Shown: positions 24,886-34,244 of the stretch, piece by piece
How the letters are laid out: each line of letters opens with the position of its first letter
How positions within the stretch are numbered: the first letter of the stretch is position 1
DNA from: Lentimicrobium saccharophilum
GTDB taxonomy: Bacteria > Bacteroidota > Bacteroidia > Bacteroidales > Lentimicrobiaceae
Direction of reading: 5' to 3'
Assembly (NCBI RefSeq): GCF_001192835.1
Contig: NZ_DF968183.1
Coordinates: 434,001-498,000 of the forward strand
Length of the DNA: 64,000 bases
The notes under the pieces: model-generated
The model's input: the letters and a program-made list of their open reading frames with translations, nothing else
Database searches by the model: none
Told to the model about the DNA's origin: nothing
Translations under genes and position numbers: made by a program

Positions 24886-25809
24886 TCAGATAAAAAACAG
24901 GGAAACGCCTCCAACGGCGACTACGGCCCCGGCAATCTCGCGCCAGGTTACTTTCTCCTTCATAATCAACACGGAAGGAAAAATGATAAGAACCGGTACG
25001 ATAGACATAATGGTAGAGGCTATGCCGGAAGAGGTGTACTTAACGGCAATCAGCGAAAAGGAGACGCCCAGGAAGGGACCGAAAAAGGCGCCCAGGCTCA
25101 GTCGTTTCAGGGCCGGTTTATGCATCAGCGCTTCACGCACTCTGCTCCAGCCACCATATATTGAAATAACAAGGACGAAACCGGCCACACCGGTCAGCAC
25201 CCTGATCTGCGTCGCAGCGAAGGCATCATAATCTCCCATTCCGTATTTACTCAGCACCAGGCCAACTCCCTGCCCTGCTGCGCCTCCGAAAGCAAGCAAC
25301 AATCCTTTTACGGGGTACCTGAATCTGAGCGGATTGCTGAAGCGGTTTTTTCCGTTGCTGGCCCCCGGTTCTTTGCGAGCCATGATGGCCATGCTGATCC
25401 CGGCAAATGTCAATGCCATACCCAGAAGACTTTTGGCATCCAGGGTTTCGCCCATCAGCAGCAAGCCCGTGACCGCAGCGATGGGTGGGGCCATTGCCAT
25501 AATCAGCATTGAAATGCGCGCCCCGACTACCACATATGCCTGAAAAAGAAAAAGATCGCCCAGTACGAAACCTACCAGCCCCGAAACCGAAAGCCAAATC
25601 CATTGATGACTGCTTGCATCAAAAGGGAAAAAACTGCCTCTGGTCACCAGGCCAAAAACTCCCAGCAACATCATGGCCAGAAATAGACGGATCAGGTTAA
25701 CCGACAAGGAACCAACCTTTTTACTGGCAGATTCAAAGGCAAGTGCAGTAATGGTCCAGAAGACAGCCGTGAGTAGTGCAGCCAGTTCGCCGCCGTATTG
25801 ATTGATCAT
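24886..25809 (-). CDS. EamA/DMT family transporter
   Basis: 307 residues with ten hydrophobic helices in two EamA-like repeats. Typical features are the N-terminal ALLTAVFWTITALAFESA helix, the ISMLIMAMAPPIAAVTGLLL helix with paired Pro, and a C-terminal ITGREIAGAVVAVGG-like segment (here VTWREIAGAVVAVGG). The middle loop after helix five is basic (ARKEPGASNGKNR). The substrate is unknown. It is not closely similar to the DMT gene at 19886. A TAATTTTG box sits 71 nt upstream. The stop is 17 nt from the HIT stop; no terminator is seen between them. Confidence 0.87.
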   Translation of the reverse strand: MINQYGGELAALLTAVFWTITALAFESASKKVGSLSVNLIRLFLAMMLLGVFGLVTRGSFFPFDASSHQWIWLSVSGLVGFVLGDLFLFQAYVVVGARISMLIMAMAPPIAAVTGLLLMGETLDAKSLLGMALTFAGISMAIMARKEPGASNGKNRFSNPLRFRYPVKGLLLAFGGAAGQGVGLVLSKYGMGDYDAFAATQIRVLTGVAGFVLVISIYGGWSRVREALMHKPALKRLSLGAFFGPFLGVSFSLIAVKYTSSGIASTIMSIVPVLIIFPSVLIMKEKVTWREIAGAVVAVGGVSLFFI

Positions 25810-26247
25810 TGGAACAGAGACCTCGTTTCAGTGCTATATAAATTAAGGTGTTAATTGCGGCCATTTGAAAATGCATGTGCAAAATTATCTATTGAGCAGG
25901 CACCCATGACGAATGTTGAAAAATATACATAGAAATACTCTGAGTGTGATCTACCGTCAGGGATATCCGTCGACCTGACCATATGTACAGATCATTTTCA
26001 ACAATGGCCCGGAATGAACTACGGCCGGATTGAAAATTACCCGAATTCCCTGACAAACATACGTTTATAAGCCATAAGTGAGTAATGGCCTTTTTATAAG
26101 CGTCATTTTCCCGATTTTGCGCATCAGAAAAAACCTTAAAGCAGGATTTACGCAGGAAAAAATGAGTAAGTTTGACAGCGCATGTTGATGTTGAGCCATA
26201 AAAGGCAGATGATTTCCATTGCGGAATTATAATTACTCAGGCACAGG
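25810..26247. other. Intergenic region between DMT transporter and yigZ-like gene
   Basis: 438 bases without a credible gene. On the minus strand TAATTTTGCAC (box at 25880-25887) is a likely -7 element for the DMT gene; the same 11 bases recur before slyD at 31381. I see nothing else recognisable. Confidence 0.5.
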
Positions 26248-26862
26248 ATGTTATTCGACGACACATACAAAACTATCAATGGCCCCTCATCGGGTTTGTA
26301 CAAGGAGAAAGGCAGTAAATTTATCGCTCTTGCAAGACCGGTAGACTCAGAAGCTGCTGTTAAAACTGAAATTGAATCGATCAGGAAGGAGTTTTATGAT
26401 GCCCGGCATCATTGTTTTGCTTATGTACTCGGGTCCGACAAGGCAGCCTGGAGGGTGAATGACGACGGAGAGCCGTCCGGAACTGCAGGACGACCGATTC
26501 ACGGACAAATACAATCCTTCGACCTGACTAATATTCTTGTTGTTGTGGTCAGGTATTTCGGAGGAACCAAACTGGGGGTCAGCGGACTGATAAATGCTTA
26601 TAGATCTGCAACTCATGAGGCTCTGAACCAGGCCCGGATTGTTGAAAAAACTGTAAATGAGATTTATAGGTTGAAATTTAATTATGCCAACATGAATGAT
26701 GTTATGAGGATTGTAAAGGAAGAAAACATTCATATCATTGATAATCAATTTGATATGGAATGTTCTCTCACTTACAGGGTAAGAAGGTCATTGGCCGATC
26801 AGGTGAATTCAAAATTCGGAAAAACGTATGAAAGTGAAATAATATATTTAAAAACTGAATAA
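26248..26862 (+). CDS. YigZ/IMPACT family protein
   Basis: 204 residues. The N-terminal UPF0029/IMPACT domain is clear: SKFIALARPV, ARHHCFAYVLG, DGEPSGTAGRPI and VVVVRYFGGTKLGVSGLINAY. The last strand-rich 60 residues correspond to the C-terminal DUF1949 domain. The family is widely conserved; the eukaryotic relative regulates the eIF2 kinase GCN2, but the bacterial role is not settled. The ATG at 26248 is well placed. It is monocistronic here, 240 nt before dnaA. Confidence 0.92.
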   Translation: MLFDDTYKTINGPSSGLYKEKGSKFIALARPVDSEAAVKTEIESIRKEFYDARHHCFAYVLGSDKAAWRVNDDGEPSGTAGRPIHGQIQSFDLTNILVVVVRYFGGTKLGVSGLINAYRSATHEALNQARIVEKTVNEIYRLKFNYANMNDVMRIVKEENIHIIDNQFDMECSLTYRVRRSLADQVNSKFGKTYESEIIYLKTE

Positions 26863-27102
26863 CTATTGAATGACAGGCCAATCCATCGTTTTGAACTTTT
26901 TTGTGATACACATATTTTTCTGTAAAAGCAAGAGCAAAATGATTTTTTTTTAAACTTTTTTTAAGAGATTTTTGTTGAAAAATCAGTCCAACTGCTGATA
27001 ACTTAAAAATTACTGACAATCAGATGCAAATTGACCGGACTGGTCGCAAAAGCTGAATAGCAAGTTTCTTAGTGGTTAATAATTATTGCATAATAAGGGA
27101 GA

Positions 27103-28539
27103 ATGAGAAAAGATTATCAGGAGGTCTGGGAAAATTGCCTAAGAATCATCAAGGACAACATCAACTATCAAAGTTTTAAGACCTGGTTTTCACCAATTAA
27201 GCCTGTTAAGCTTGACGAAAATGTGCTTACCATTCAGGTTCCAAGTCAGTTTTTTTATGAGTGGCTTGAGGAGCACTACATCAATCTTCTCAAGAAAACC
27301 ATAAAACAGGAACTGGGTCAGAACGGTCGTCTTGAATACAGCATCATCATGGAAAGCTCTAACGATGCAAGGCCACCTTATACCATTCAGGTTCCGACAA
27401 GCAACAAAGGTTTGTTGGCAAATCCTTCCGTTTCCATGCCCATCGATCTCAACAAAGGCTCAACCAAAGAAATTCCCAATCCTTTTGTAATCCCGGGTCT
27501 CAGGAAGATTAAGGTTCATTCTCAGCTGAATGAATCCTACTCGTTTGATAATTTCATTGAAGGAGATTGTAACCGCCTGGCGAGATCCGCAGGGTATGCG
27601 GTTGCTACCAACCCCGGCAAAACAGCCTTCAATCCTATATTTATTTATAGTGCGAACGGTTTGGGCAAAACACACCTTGCGCATGCCATCGGAATTCAGG
27701 TTAAAAATAACTTTCCGGATAAGACCGTACTTTATGTAACTGCCGAGCAGTTTATCCAGCAATTCATTGATGCGGTAAAAAATTCAAATCAGAACGATTT
27801 TGTCCATTTTTACCAGATGATTGACGTGTTACTGATAGACGACATTCAGTTCCTTTCCGGTAAAGAAAAAACACAGGACGTTTTCTTTCATATATTCAAC
27901 CATCTGCACCAGAACGGGCATCAGCTTGTAATCACCTCCGACAAGGCTCCTGTTGAGATGAAAGGCATCGAACCCCGGTTGCTCTCCCGCTTTAAATGGG
28001 GCCTTGCCGCTGACCTCCAGGTTCCCGACCTGGAAACCCGTATTGCCATTCTGAATAAGAGATTGTATAAGGACGGGATTGACATGCCCGAAGAAGTGAT
28101 TGAGTACCTTGCCTACAGCATTACCACAAATATCAGGGAACTGGAGGGCGCATTGATTTCACTGATGGCGCAATCCTCACTGAATAAAAAAGCCATCACC
28201 ATCGACCTGGCCCGTCAGATGATTGATAAGTTCGTAAAGAACACCTCAAAAGAAATTTCGATCGATTACATTCAGAAGATTGTCTGCGACTTCTTCAATA
28301 TCCATGTGGACCACCTGAATTCAAAAACCAGGAAAAGAGAAATTGTTCAGGCACGGCAACTGGCGATGTATTTCTCCAAGAAACACACAAAGTCATCGTT
28401 GGCAACAATCGGACTGCACTGCGGTAACAAGGACCATGCTACCGTCCTGCATGCATGCCGTACCGTGAATAACCTGATCGAAACTGACAAACAGTTCAGG
28501 AATTACGTGGAGGAGATTGAAAAGAAAATTAAAATCTGA
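27103..28539 (+). CDS. dnaA: Chromosomal replication initiator DnaA
   Basis: 478 residues in the usual four-domain order: domain I (1-85, VWENCLRIIKDNINYQSF), a linker, the AAA+ ATPase (about 145-370) and a C-terminal DNA-binding domain with the signature NKDHATVLHACR. Walker B is LLIDDIQFLSGKEKTQ, and the arginine-finger region LLSRFKWG is present. The P-loop reads SANGLGKT (183-190), with Ser where the usual pattern has Gly or Ala. I found no cluster of DnaA boxes (TTATNCACA) in the 240 nt upstream, so oriC is probably elsewhere, as is frequent in Bacteroidota. A strong terminator follows. Confidence 0.97.
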   Translation: MRKDYQEVWENCLRIIKDNINYQSFKTWFSPIKPVKLDENVLTIQVPSQFFYEWLEEHYINLLKKTIKQELGQNGRLEYSIIMESSNDARPPYTIQVPTSNKGLLANPSVSMPIDLNKGSTKEIPNPFVIPGLRKIKVHSQLNESYSFDNFIEGDCNRLARSAGYAVATNPGKTAFNPIFIYSANGLGKTHLAHAIGIQVKNNFPDKTVLYVTAEQFIQQFIDAVKNSNQNDFVHFYQMIDVLLIDDIQFLSGKEKTQDVFFHIFNHLHQNGHQLVITSDKAPVEMKGIEPRLLSRFKWGLAADLQVPDLETRIAILNKRLYKDGIDMPEEVIEYLAYSITTNIRELEGALISLMAQSSLNKKAITIDLARQMIDKFVKNTSKEISIDYIQKIVCDFFNIHVDHLNSKTRKREIVQARQLAMYFSKKHTKSSLATIGLHCGNKDHATVLHACRTVNNLIETDKQFRNYVEEIEKKIKI

Positions 28540-28568
28540 ACCGGATTGTTTAACTGATAATGACCATC

Positions 28569-28607
28569 CTAGCCTCATCCGGGAATCCTGTGATGAGGTT
28601 AGTTTTT
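28569..28607 (+). terminator. Terminator of dnaA
   Basis: An 11-bp stem, CTAGCCTCATC (28569-28579) with GATGAGGTTAG (28592-28602, one G-T pair), is followed by TTTTT. It lies between dnaA and the phosphatase gene. Confidence 0.88.
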
Positions 28608-28618
28608 AATGCTGCTGT

Positions 28619-29089
28619 ATGAAGAAGATTCTCATGGTATGTCTTGGCAATATCTGCCGCTCTCCACTGGCAGAAGGGATTATGCGCAAGAAACTGAATG
28701 ACTGTAACATTGATGCCGAAGTTGACTCCTGTGGATTTGAGTCTTTTCACACCGGCGACAGACCGGATCAGCGAGGTATTGAAGTGGCGCAAAAAAACGG
28801 AATTGATATCAGCGGGCACCGGGCAAGATTGTTCAGGGTGGCTGACTTTGATGAATTTGACCATATCTTTGTGATGGATCAACGCAACTACGCCGATGTC
28901 GCTGCTGTTGCCAGAAACCAGCAAGACATGGAGAAGGTTGATTTTATTATGAATATGGCATATCCGGCGAGTAACACTCCGGTACCTGATCCTTATTTCG
29001 GAGGACGGGCCGATTTCAGAAAAACATGGGAAATGCTTGATGAAGCTACCGACAGAATTATCGACCAGATTCTAAACAGAAAACGCTGA
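28619..29089 (+). CDS. Low molecular weight protein-tyrosine phosphatase
   Basis: 156 residues with the signature CLGNICRS (C-x5-R-S, Cys8 and Arg14) directly at the N-terminus, and the general-acid loop VPDPYFGG near residue 121. The family removes phosphate from phosphotyrosine; in bacteria it often acts on tyrosine kinases for polysaccharide export or on low-molecular substrates such as phosphoarginine. No kinase or capsule genes adjoin. A one-gene-per-spacer arrangement follows: the next ATG is 7 nt after its stop, so it probably heads a three-gene operon with the dehydratase and RsmI-like genes. Confidence 0.94.
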   Translation: MKKILMVCLGNICRSPLAEGIMRKKLNDCNIDAEVDSCGFESFHTGDRPDQRGIEVAQKNGIDISGHRARLFRVADFDEFDHIFVMDQRNYADVAAVARNQQDMEKVDFIMNMAYPASNTPVPDPYFGGRADFRKTWEMLDEATDRIIDQILNRKR

Positions 29090-29096
29090 TTTATTT

Positions 29097-30050
29097 ATGT
29101 TACCTGGCAAAGCATCGGTCGTGGAGGCTGCAGACAGAATAGCGCCTTACATTCACCGCACTCCAGTGCTTACGTGCAGCACTATTAACAGGATGTTCGG
29201 CGGCGAAATATTCTTTAAATGCGAGAATTTTCAGAAGGCGGGCGCATTCAAATCCCGCGGGGCAACCAATGCAGTGTTCCAGCTTTCAGACACTGAAATC
29301 CAAAGAGGAGTTGCCACCCATTCGTCGGGCAACCATGCCGGTGCGCTGGCTTTGGCAGCTTCCAGAAGAGGCATAAAAGCCAATATTGTGATGCCTGAGA
29401 ATTCCAGCAGAATAAAAATATTGGCTGTTGAATCCTACGGCGGGCTCATTACACGCTGCAAACCCACGCTTGCCGCACGGGAAGAAACCCTGAAAGAAGT
29501 GATAAGCAAAACCGGAGCTGTTGAAATACATCCATACAATGATCTTCGCATTATTGCCGGTCAGGCTACTGCCGCCAAAGAAATGATAGAAGAAGTAAAT
29601 GATCTTGATCTGATTATGGCTCCGGTGGGCGGTGGAGGTCTGCTGAGTGGCACGGCATTGTCTGCCAGATACTTCGGCAAACATATCAGGGTGATCGCCG
29701 CCGAGCCAGCCGGCGCTGACGATGCATTCAGGAGTTTTACATCGGGAACATTTATTCCGTCCGTTGATCCCCGTACCATCGCTGACGGGCTGCGTACTTC
29801 CCTGGGGTCCCTCACTTTCCCCATTATTATGGAAAATGTGGATGACATTGTTACGGTGAGTGAAGAGGGCATCATTGAGGCCATGCGATTGATCTGGGAG
29901 CGGATGAAAATCATCGTGGAGCCGTCTTCCGCCGTTCCTTTGGCTGCAATCATTGAAAACAAACTGAATATCAGCGGAAAACGAACCGGCATTATCCTTT
30001 CGGGCGGAAACGTCGATCTGGAAAATCTGCCATTTAAAACAACCGTATGA
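29097..30050 (+). CDS. PLP-dependent threonine/serine dehydratase or racemase
   Basis: 317 residues of fold-type II PLP enzyme. The PLP lysine is Lys52 in KAGAFKSRGA; SSGNHAGALA contacts the cofactor phosphate side and GGGGLLSG is the glycine loop. There is no C-terminal ACT regulatory domain, so it is the short form: catabolic threonine ammonia-lyase, or a serine racemase as in eukaryotes. Sequence alone does not decide between them. Metal-site residues typical of serine racemase (Glu, Ala, Asp around the EPAGADDAF stretch) are suggestive. Overlaps the next gene by four bases (ATGA). Confidence 0.85.
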   Translation: MLPGKASVVEAADRIAPYIHRTPVLTCSTINRMFGGEIFFKCENFQKAGAFKSRGATNAVFQLSDTEIQRGVATHSSGNHAGALALAASRRGIKANIVMPENSSRIKILAVESYGGLITRCKPTLAAREETLKEVISKTGAVEIHPYNDLRIIAGQATAAKEMIEEVNDLDLIMAPVGGGGLLSGTALSARYFGKHIRVIAAEPAGADDAFRSFTSGTFIPSVDPRTIADGLRTSLGSLTFPIIMENVDDIVTVSEEGIIEAMRLIWERMKIIVEPSSAVPLAAIIENKLNISGKRTGIILSGGNVDLENLPFKTTV

Positions 30051-30766
30051 AACCAGAAAAAGGGAAATTATATCTGATTCCGGCCACCCTGGGAGATACC
30101 CCGCCGGAACAGGTGCTGCCTGTTTTTAACCTGAATCTGTTACAACATATAGATGTTTATGTGGTGGAAGAGCTGAAGACAGCCCGGCGTTTCCTCAGAA
30201 AATGCGGCTACAGAAAGGATTTTGACACTGTTACCGACTTCTTCCGGTTAAATGAGCACACCTCAGAAACGGAAATAGAAACATTTCTGGAGCCGGCCCT
30301 GTCTGGCAGAAACACCGGACTTCTTTCGGAAGCGGGTTGTCCGGCAGTTGCAGATCCCGGATCTGCACTGGTCAGACTTGCACACGCCAAAGGCATACAA
30401 GTGGTACCGCTTTCGGGACCCTCATCGATTATGCTGTCACTGATGGCTTCAGGCTTCAACGGACAGCAGTTTTCTTTTTATGGCTACTTACCGGTAAGGC
30501 CTCCCGAAAGGATTCAGAAACTCAGGGAGATTGAACGGGAAACAATCAGGACCGGCGCTACCCAGATTTTTATTGAAACTCCTTACCGGAACAGGCAGAT
30601 GCTGGAATCAATTCTGAGCACCTGCAGCGATACATTGCAGCTCTGTTTAGCCGTCAACCTTACCCTGCCAGACGAAAAAATCATCACCCTTTCGGTTGCC
30701 GGATGGAAAAAGTCCGGCTATCAGCCCCCCAGGGCGCCTGCCGTATTCCTGCTGACAAGGCAATAA
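30047..30766 (+). CDS. RsmI-like SAM-dependent methyltransferase
   Basis: 239 residues of the tetrapyrrole methylase/RsmI superfamily. LYLIPATLGDTPPEQVLP at the N-terminus, GLLSEAGCPAVADPGS (motif for SAM binding) and VVPLSGPSSIMLSLMASGF are typical. RsmI methylates the 2'-OH of C1402 in 16S rRNA. This protein is a Bacteroidota variant that is shorter at the start and lacks the usual C-terminal helical domain; whether it replaces RsmI or is a paralogue I cannot tell. Its four-base overlap with the dehydratase gene indicates coupling. A terminator for the converging slyD sits at its end. Confidence 0.85.
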   Translation: MKPEKGKLYLIPATLGDTPPEQVLPVFNLNLLQHIDVYVVEELKTARRFLRKCGYRKDFDTVTDFFRLNEHTSETEIETFLEPALSGRNTGLLSEAGCPAVADPGSALVRLAHAKGIQVVPLSGPSSIMLSLMASGFNGQQFSFYGYLPVRPPERIQKLREIERETIRTGATQIFIETPYRNRQMLESILSTCSDTLQLCLAVNLTLPDEKIITLSVAGWKKSGYQPPRAPAVFLLTRQ

Positions 30767-30787
30767 AAAACGGCCGTTTCCGGCCGT
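30765..30787 (-). terminator. Terminator of slyD
   Basis: ACGGCCG (30770-30776) pairs with CGGCCGT (30781-30787) around TTTC; the A run at 30765-30770 is the T tract for the minus strand. Confidence 0.82.
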
Positions 30788-30811
30788 CTCTGATCTGAGG
30801 ATAATAAATCT

Positions 30812-31318
30812 TTAGTGATGGTGTCCGTGAGGGCCATGAACATGTCCATGACTGATCTCTTCCGCGGTTGCCTCCCGCAGTTCCAGAATTTTACCGGTAA
30901 AATGCAGGGTCTTGCCTGCCATAGGGTGATTAAAATCCATTTTTACCTTATCATCCGAAATGGAAACCACGGTTCCGTCCAGAGGCCTTCCTTCATTGTC
31001 CTGCATAGGAATAACATTGCCCACAAACAGCATATCCGGATCAATTTTTCCGTCAACCATGAAAATATCTATAGGAAGATCAACCACTGCTTCTTCAATC
31101 ACAGGGCCATAAGCATCATCAGAACTCAGCGTGAATTCAAAGTTATCATCTGCCTTGAGTTCAGCGAGGTTTGATTCGAATTTCGGCAACATATTGCCTG
31201 CTCCGTAAAGAAATACAAGCGGTTGTGCAGCATCCGCCATATCTACCACTTCGCCTTCTGCGTTGTCCAACTTAAGTTCATAGGTAAGTGACACCACTTT
31301 GTTTTTTGAAATAACCAT
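30812..31318 (-). CDS. slyD: SlyD-like FKBP-type peptidyl-prolyl isomerase
   Basis: I choose the ATG at 31318 (168 residues); the longer frame adds an unconvincing hydrophobic leader. The FKBP core begins with VISKNKVVSLTYEL and is interrupted by the IF (insert-in-flap) domain (about 65-125), the chaperone part that marks SlyD. NPMAGKTLHF-like wording (NHPMAGKTLHFTG) closes the core. The C-terminus is His-rich (SHGHVHGPHGHHH) and should bind nickel or zinc. Cytoplasmic. A minus-strand TAATTTTG box at 31384-31391 lies 66 nt upstream. Confidence 0.93.
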   Translation of the reverse strand: MVISKNKVVSLTYELKLDNAEGEVVDMADAAQPLVFLYGAGNMLPKFESNLAELKADDNFEFTLSSDDAYGPVIEEAVVDLPIDIFMVDGKIDPDMLFVGNVIPMQDNEGRPLDGTVVSISDDKVKMDFNHPMAGKTLHFTGKILELREATAEEISHGHVHGPHGHHH

Positions 31319-31625
31319 TTTCTGAGAAATTTGAAAGTTTGCAATGCCAACAAAGAGGATAGCCACTATGTTGAATAACCGTGCAAAATTACAGATAAAA
31401 GCCATGCGTACATAAAATACGGCATAATCATTCTTCAATTTACCTTATACGAGACTACAATAAATTGAATATTAAATACTTAAGAAAAATATACAAAGCG
31501 GATGCAGACCAGTTGCCCTTCAGGCATCCTTTGATACAACATGAATTCGCAGTTGTTCTAAGTCTTGAGATGTTTACCATATGCAACCCGAAAAAAGGCG
31601 TCGTTCTGAAAGCTGAACCGGATCA
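31319..31625. other. Intergenic region between slyD and the PBP1A gene
   Basis: 307 bases. It holds the putative -7 box TAATTTTG (31384-31391, minus strand) of slyD. A plus-strand open frame (31465-31719) runs into the PBP gene and has no coding character. No hairpin terminator for the PBP gene was found. Confidence 0.45.
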
Positions 31626-34001
31626 TCAGGGGACGGGCAAAACCGGCAATGAATCGTTGCCGGCGGGTCCGGTAACGGCTCCGGCAGCATCACTGTCACT
31701 GTCAGCTGATTTGCATTGATAATTTCGTGATACTCCGGCCGGAGGATTTTTAAATTTTCCCCGGTATGATCGAAGGCGCTCGTCTTTGAGCACCATTTCC
31801 ATAAATATTCCATATTCCGGTAATGCTGTCCGGAGACCTTCACCTAGGCGGGAGGTCCTGAAGCGGGTATTTCTGTGCTCCCCTCCTACCCAGACGCCAC
31901 TGACCAGCCTGGGGGTAACCCCGACAAACCATCCATCAGAGAAATCTGAAGAGGTACCTGTCTTGCCTCCGAATTCCGTATCATACCTGAAAAGATCATA
32001 TTCCCATAATCCCTGTGTAGTGCCTCCGGCTTCCTGAAGTCCCGACCTGAGCATTACACTCATAAGAAATGCATCCTCTTCCGAAATAACGCTCTCCGGT
32101 ACCGATTTATGACTGAAGATTACCCTCCCGTTCACATCTTCGATCTTTGTTACAAAGACCGGCTCGTTGAGCTGGCCGCCATTTACAAATGCGCAGTATG
32201 CATTCACAATTTCAAGCAAGGTAACTTCACCGGAGCCCAGGCAAACAGAAGGCACTGAATTAAGCGGAGATTTTATTCCCATTCGCTTTGCCGTTTCAAT
32301 CACTGCATCCCAGCCCATTTCTTTGGTAAGCTGAACGGCAACTGAATTAACCGACCTTGCAAAAGCACTCTTCAGGGTAATATTTTGTCCCGTAAATACC
32401 CAGTCGGCATTATGCGGCGACCAAACCCGCTGCTCGCCGTCTTCGGTATACCTGATACTCACCGGCTGATCAGCGCGTCTGTCGCATGGCCCTAAACCCT
32501 GTTCAAATGCGGAAGTATAAACAAAAGCCTTGAAAAGCGATCCCGGCTGACGCCTTGCCTGGTTCACATGATCATACTTGAAAAAACGGTAATCGATTCC
32601 ACCGACCCAGGCTTTTACATACCCGTTGGCGGGATCGATGCTGACAAAACCCGTGTTCAGCAGGTGACGGTAATACCTTAAAGAATCCATCGGGCTCAGC
32701 AGCGTATCCCTGCTACCGGATGAAGTATAGATTTTCATCCTCCTCGCCTGGTTCATATATTTTCTGACCGAATCAGCATTCCCTGAAAACATGGCATACA
32801 AACTCTCATAATGCGGAGTTTCAACGGCAAGCTTTTCCAGGTAATCCGGAATTTCCATGCCATCACTGTCAACCCAGGGGTTCATATCTTTCCAGTGTTC
32901 AAAGAATTTTGCTTGCAGATTCTTCATATGTAAGCGGACAGCTTGTTCGGCATATTGCTGCAACAATGGGTCAAGTGCAGTGTATATTTTAAGTCCGTCG
33001 GTGTAAATATTGTATCCTGAAGTACGGGCCCAATCCTCAAGACTGCGGGCGACCGCCTCTCTGAAATAGCCGGTTTCCTCTTTTTCAGGCCCAGCTTTCC
33101 GGTACGACAGATTCAAATCCAGCTTTACCAGTGAATCTTTGGTTTTCAGATCAATAAAGCCATACTGTTCCATCTGAGCGAGAATGTTATTCCTGCGCCT
33201 TAGGGCATTTCCCGGGTTTAAAACCGGACTGTAATAGGTCGGCGCTTTGAGAAGTCCGACAAGTAAGGCAGCTTCCTCAGTACGGAGTTCAGAGGGTGAT
33301 TTATCGAAAAAAGTGTGTGATGCCGCTTCAATACCGAAAGCAAGACTTCCAAAATCAACGGTATTGAGATACAAGGTAAGAATTTCGTTCTTAGTATAGT
33401 AATATTCCAGCTTAACGGCACTTATCCATTCCTTTAATTTGTAAATGGCCGTGTTGATGCCGGATACATTTCGCAGTAATCCTTTGCTCCGATTGTCGCG
33501 CGTTTTATAGAGGTTCTTGACAAGTTGCTGCGTAATGGTGCTTCCGCCTCTCCTGTCTCCCCTTGCCGTACTCCAGAAAGCGGCAACCGTTGCCCTGAGG
33601 TCAATCCCGAAATGACTATAAAAACGGATATCTTCTGCAGAAAGCAGTGCATTTACAAGATCAGGAGGAAGTTCGGTGAAATCTACAGGTGAACGGTTTT
33701 CAAGATAATATTTGCCTATAAGGGTACCATCCGCCGCATAGAGTTCTGAAGCTATATTCATTTCGGGACTTCTGAGGTCCGATAATTCAGGAGATGACCC
33801 GAAAAGACCGAAAAGATTGATATCAACGGCCAGAGCCAGTGTAAGCAGATACAGTACAACCCTTCCGGACCATAAAAGCAGTTTCTTCCACCACTTCATC
33901 TCCCTGCCCGGCATTTTGATATATAAGCGGTAGAAAAATTTTGCGATACGCTTCAGCGCATTAACAAATAAAGGCACTATATTATTGTATTTCAATTTCA
34001 T
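31626..34001 (-). CDS. Class A penicillin-binding protein (PBP1A-type)
   Basis: 791 residues: bifunctional peptidoglycan glycosyltransferase and DD-transpeptidase. A basic N-terminus and one membrane helix (about 38-62) anchor it. The GT51 domain shows SAEDIRFYSHFGID, RRGGSTITQQLVKN and the later LYLNTVDFG. The transpeptidase holds PGSLFK (SxxK, Ser near 485), SVNS (SxN) and KTGTSSDFSDGW (KTG). The last 25 residues are low-complexity, rich in Ser, Asp, Ala and Pro. A single-copy housekeeping gene, divergent from a TPR protein. Numbering is approximate. I leave out a symbol because several PBP1 paralogues exist in this phylum. Confidence 0.95.
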   Translation of the reverse strand: MKLKYNNIVPLFVNALKRIAKFFYRLYIKMPGREMKWWKKLLLWSGRVVLYLLTLALAVDINLFGLFGSSPELSDLRSPEMNIASELYAADGTLIGKYYLENRSPVDFTELPPDLVNALLSAEDIRFYSHFGIDLRATVAAFWSTARGDRRGGSTITQQLVKNLYKTRDNRSKGLLRNVSGINTAIYKLKEWISAVKLEYYYTKNEILTLYLNTVDFGSLAFGIEAASHTFFDKSPSELRTEEAALLVGLLKAPTYYSPVLNPGNALRRRNNILAQMEQYGFIDLKTKDSLVKLDLNLSYRKAGPEKEETGYFREAVARSLEDWARTSGYNIYTDGLKIYTALDPLLQQYAEQAVRLHMKNLQAKFFEHWKDMNPWVDSDGMEIPDYLEKLAVETPHYESLYAMFSGNADSVRKYMNQARRMKIYTSSGSRDTLLSPMDSLRYYRHLLNTGFVSIDPANGYVKAWVGGIDYRFFKYDHVNQARRQPGSLFKAFVYTSAFEQGLGPCDRRADQPVSIRYTEDGEQRVWSPHNADWVFTGQNITLKSAFARSVNSVAVQLTKEMGWDAVIETAKRMGIKSPLNSVPSVCLGSGEVTLLEIVNAYCAFVNGGQLNEPVFVTKIEDVNGRVIFSHKSVPESVISEEDAFLMSVMLRSGLQEAGGTTQGLWEYDLFRYDTEFGGKTGTSSDFSDGWFVGVTPRLVSGVWVGGEHRNTRFRTSRLGEGLRTALPEYGIFMEMVLKDERLRSYRGKFKNPPAGVSRNYQCKSADSDSDAAGAVTGPAGNDSLPVLPVP

Positions 34002-34244
34002 ACATAAGGCAAACGCAAATTCAGTTCAAAAAAGGCATCATTCCAAAACAACCGCAATTTACGGCGATAATCTCACCAAAATTCCATCAATATGTAACTT
34101 ATAATCGGTTTATCCGTCATAAAAATGTCGCTAATTGAGGATATGCACCGACAGCAATAGAACCGGGTATTTACCGGGCAAAAAAAGCTTTCTGCAGTTA
34201 TTGAATTTCTGATTACTTTTACATTAATCTATTTTCTGTTGTTT

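Noticed and set aside
26863-27102. oriC next to dnaA
   Set aside because: No clustered TTATNCACA-type DnaA boxes or typical unwinding element seen in the 240 bases.
31465-31719. Plus-strand frame of 84 codons between slyD and the PBP gene
   Set aside because: Its last third is antisense to the PBP1A C-terminus; no promoter or domain.
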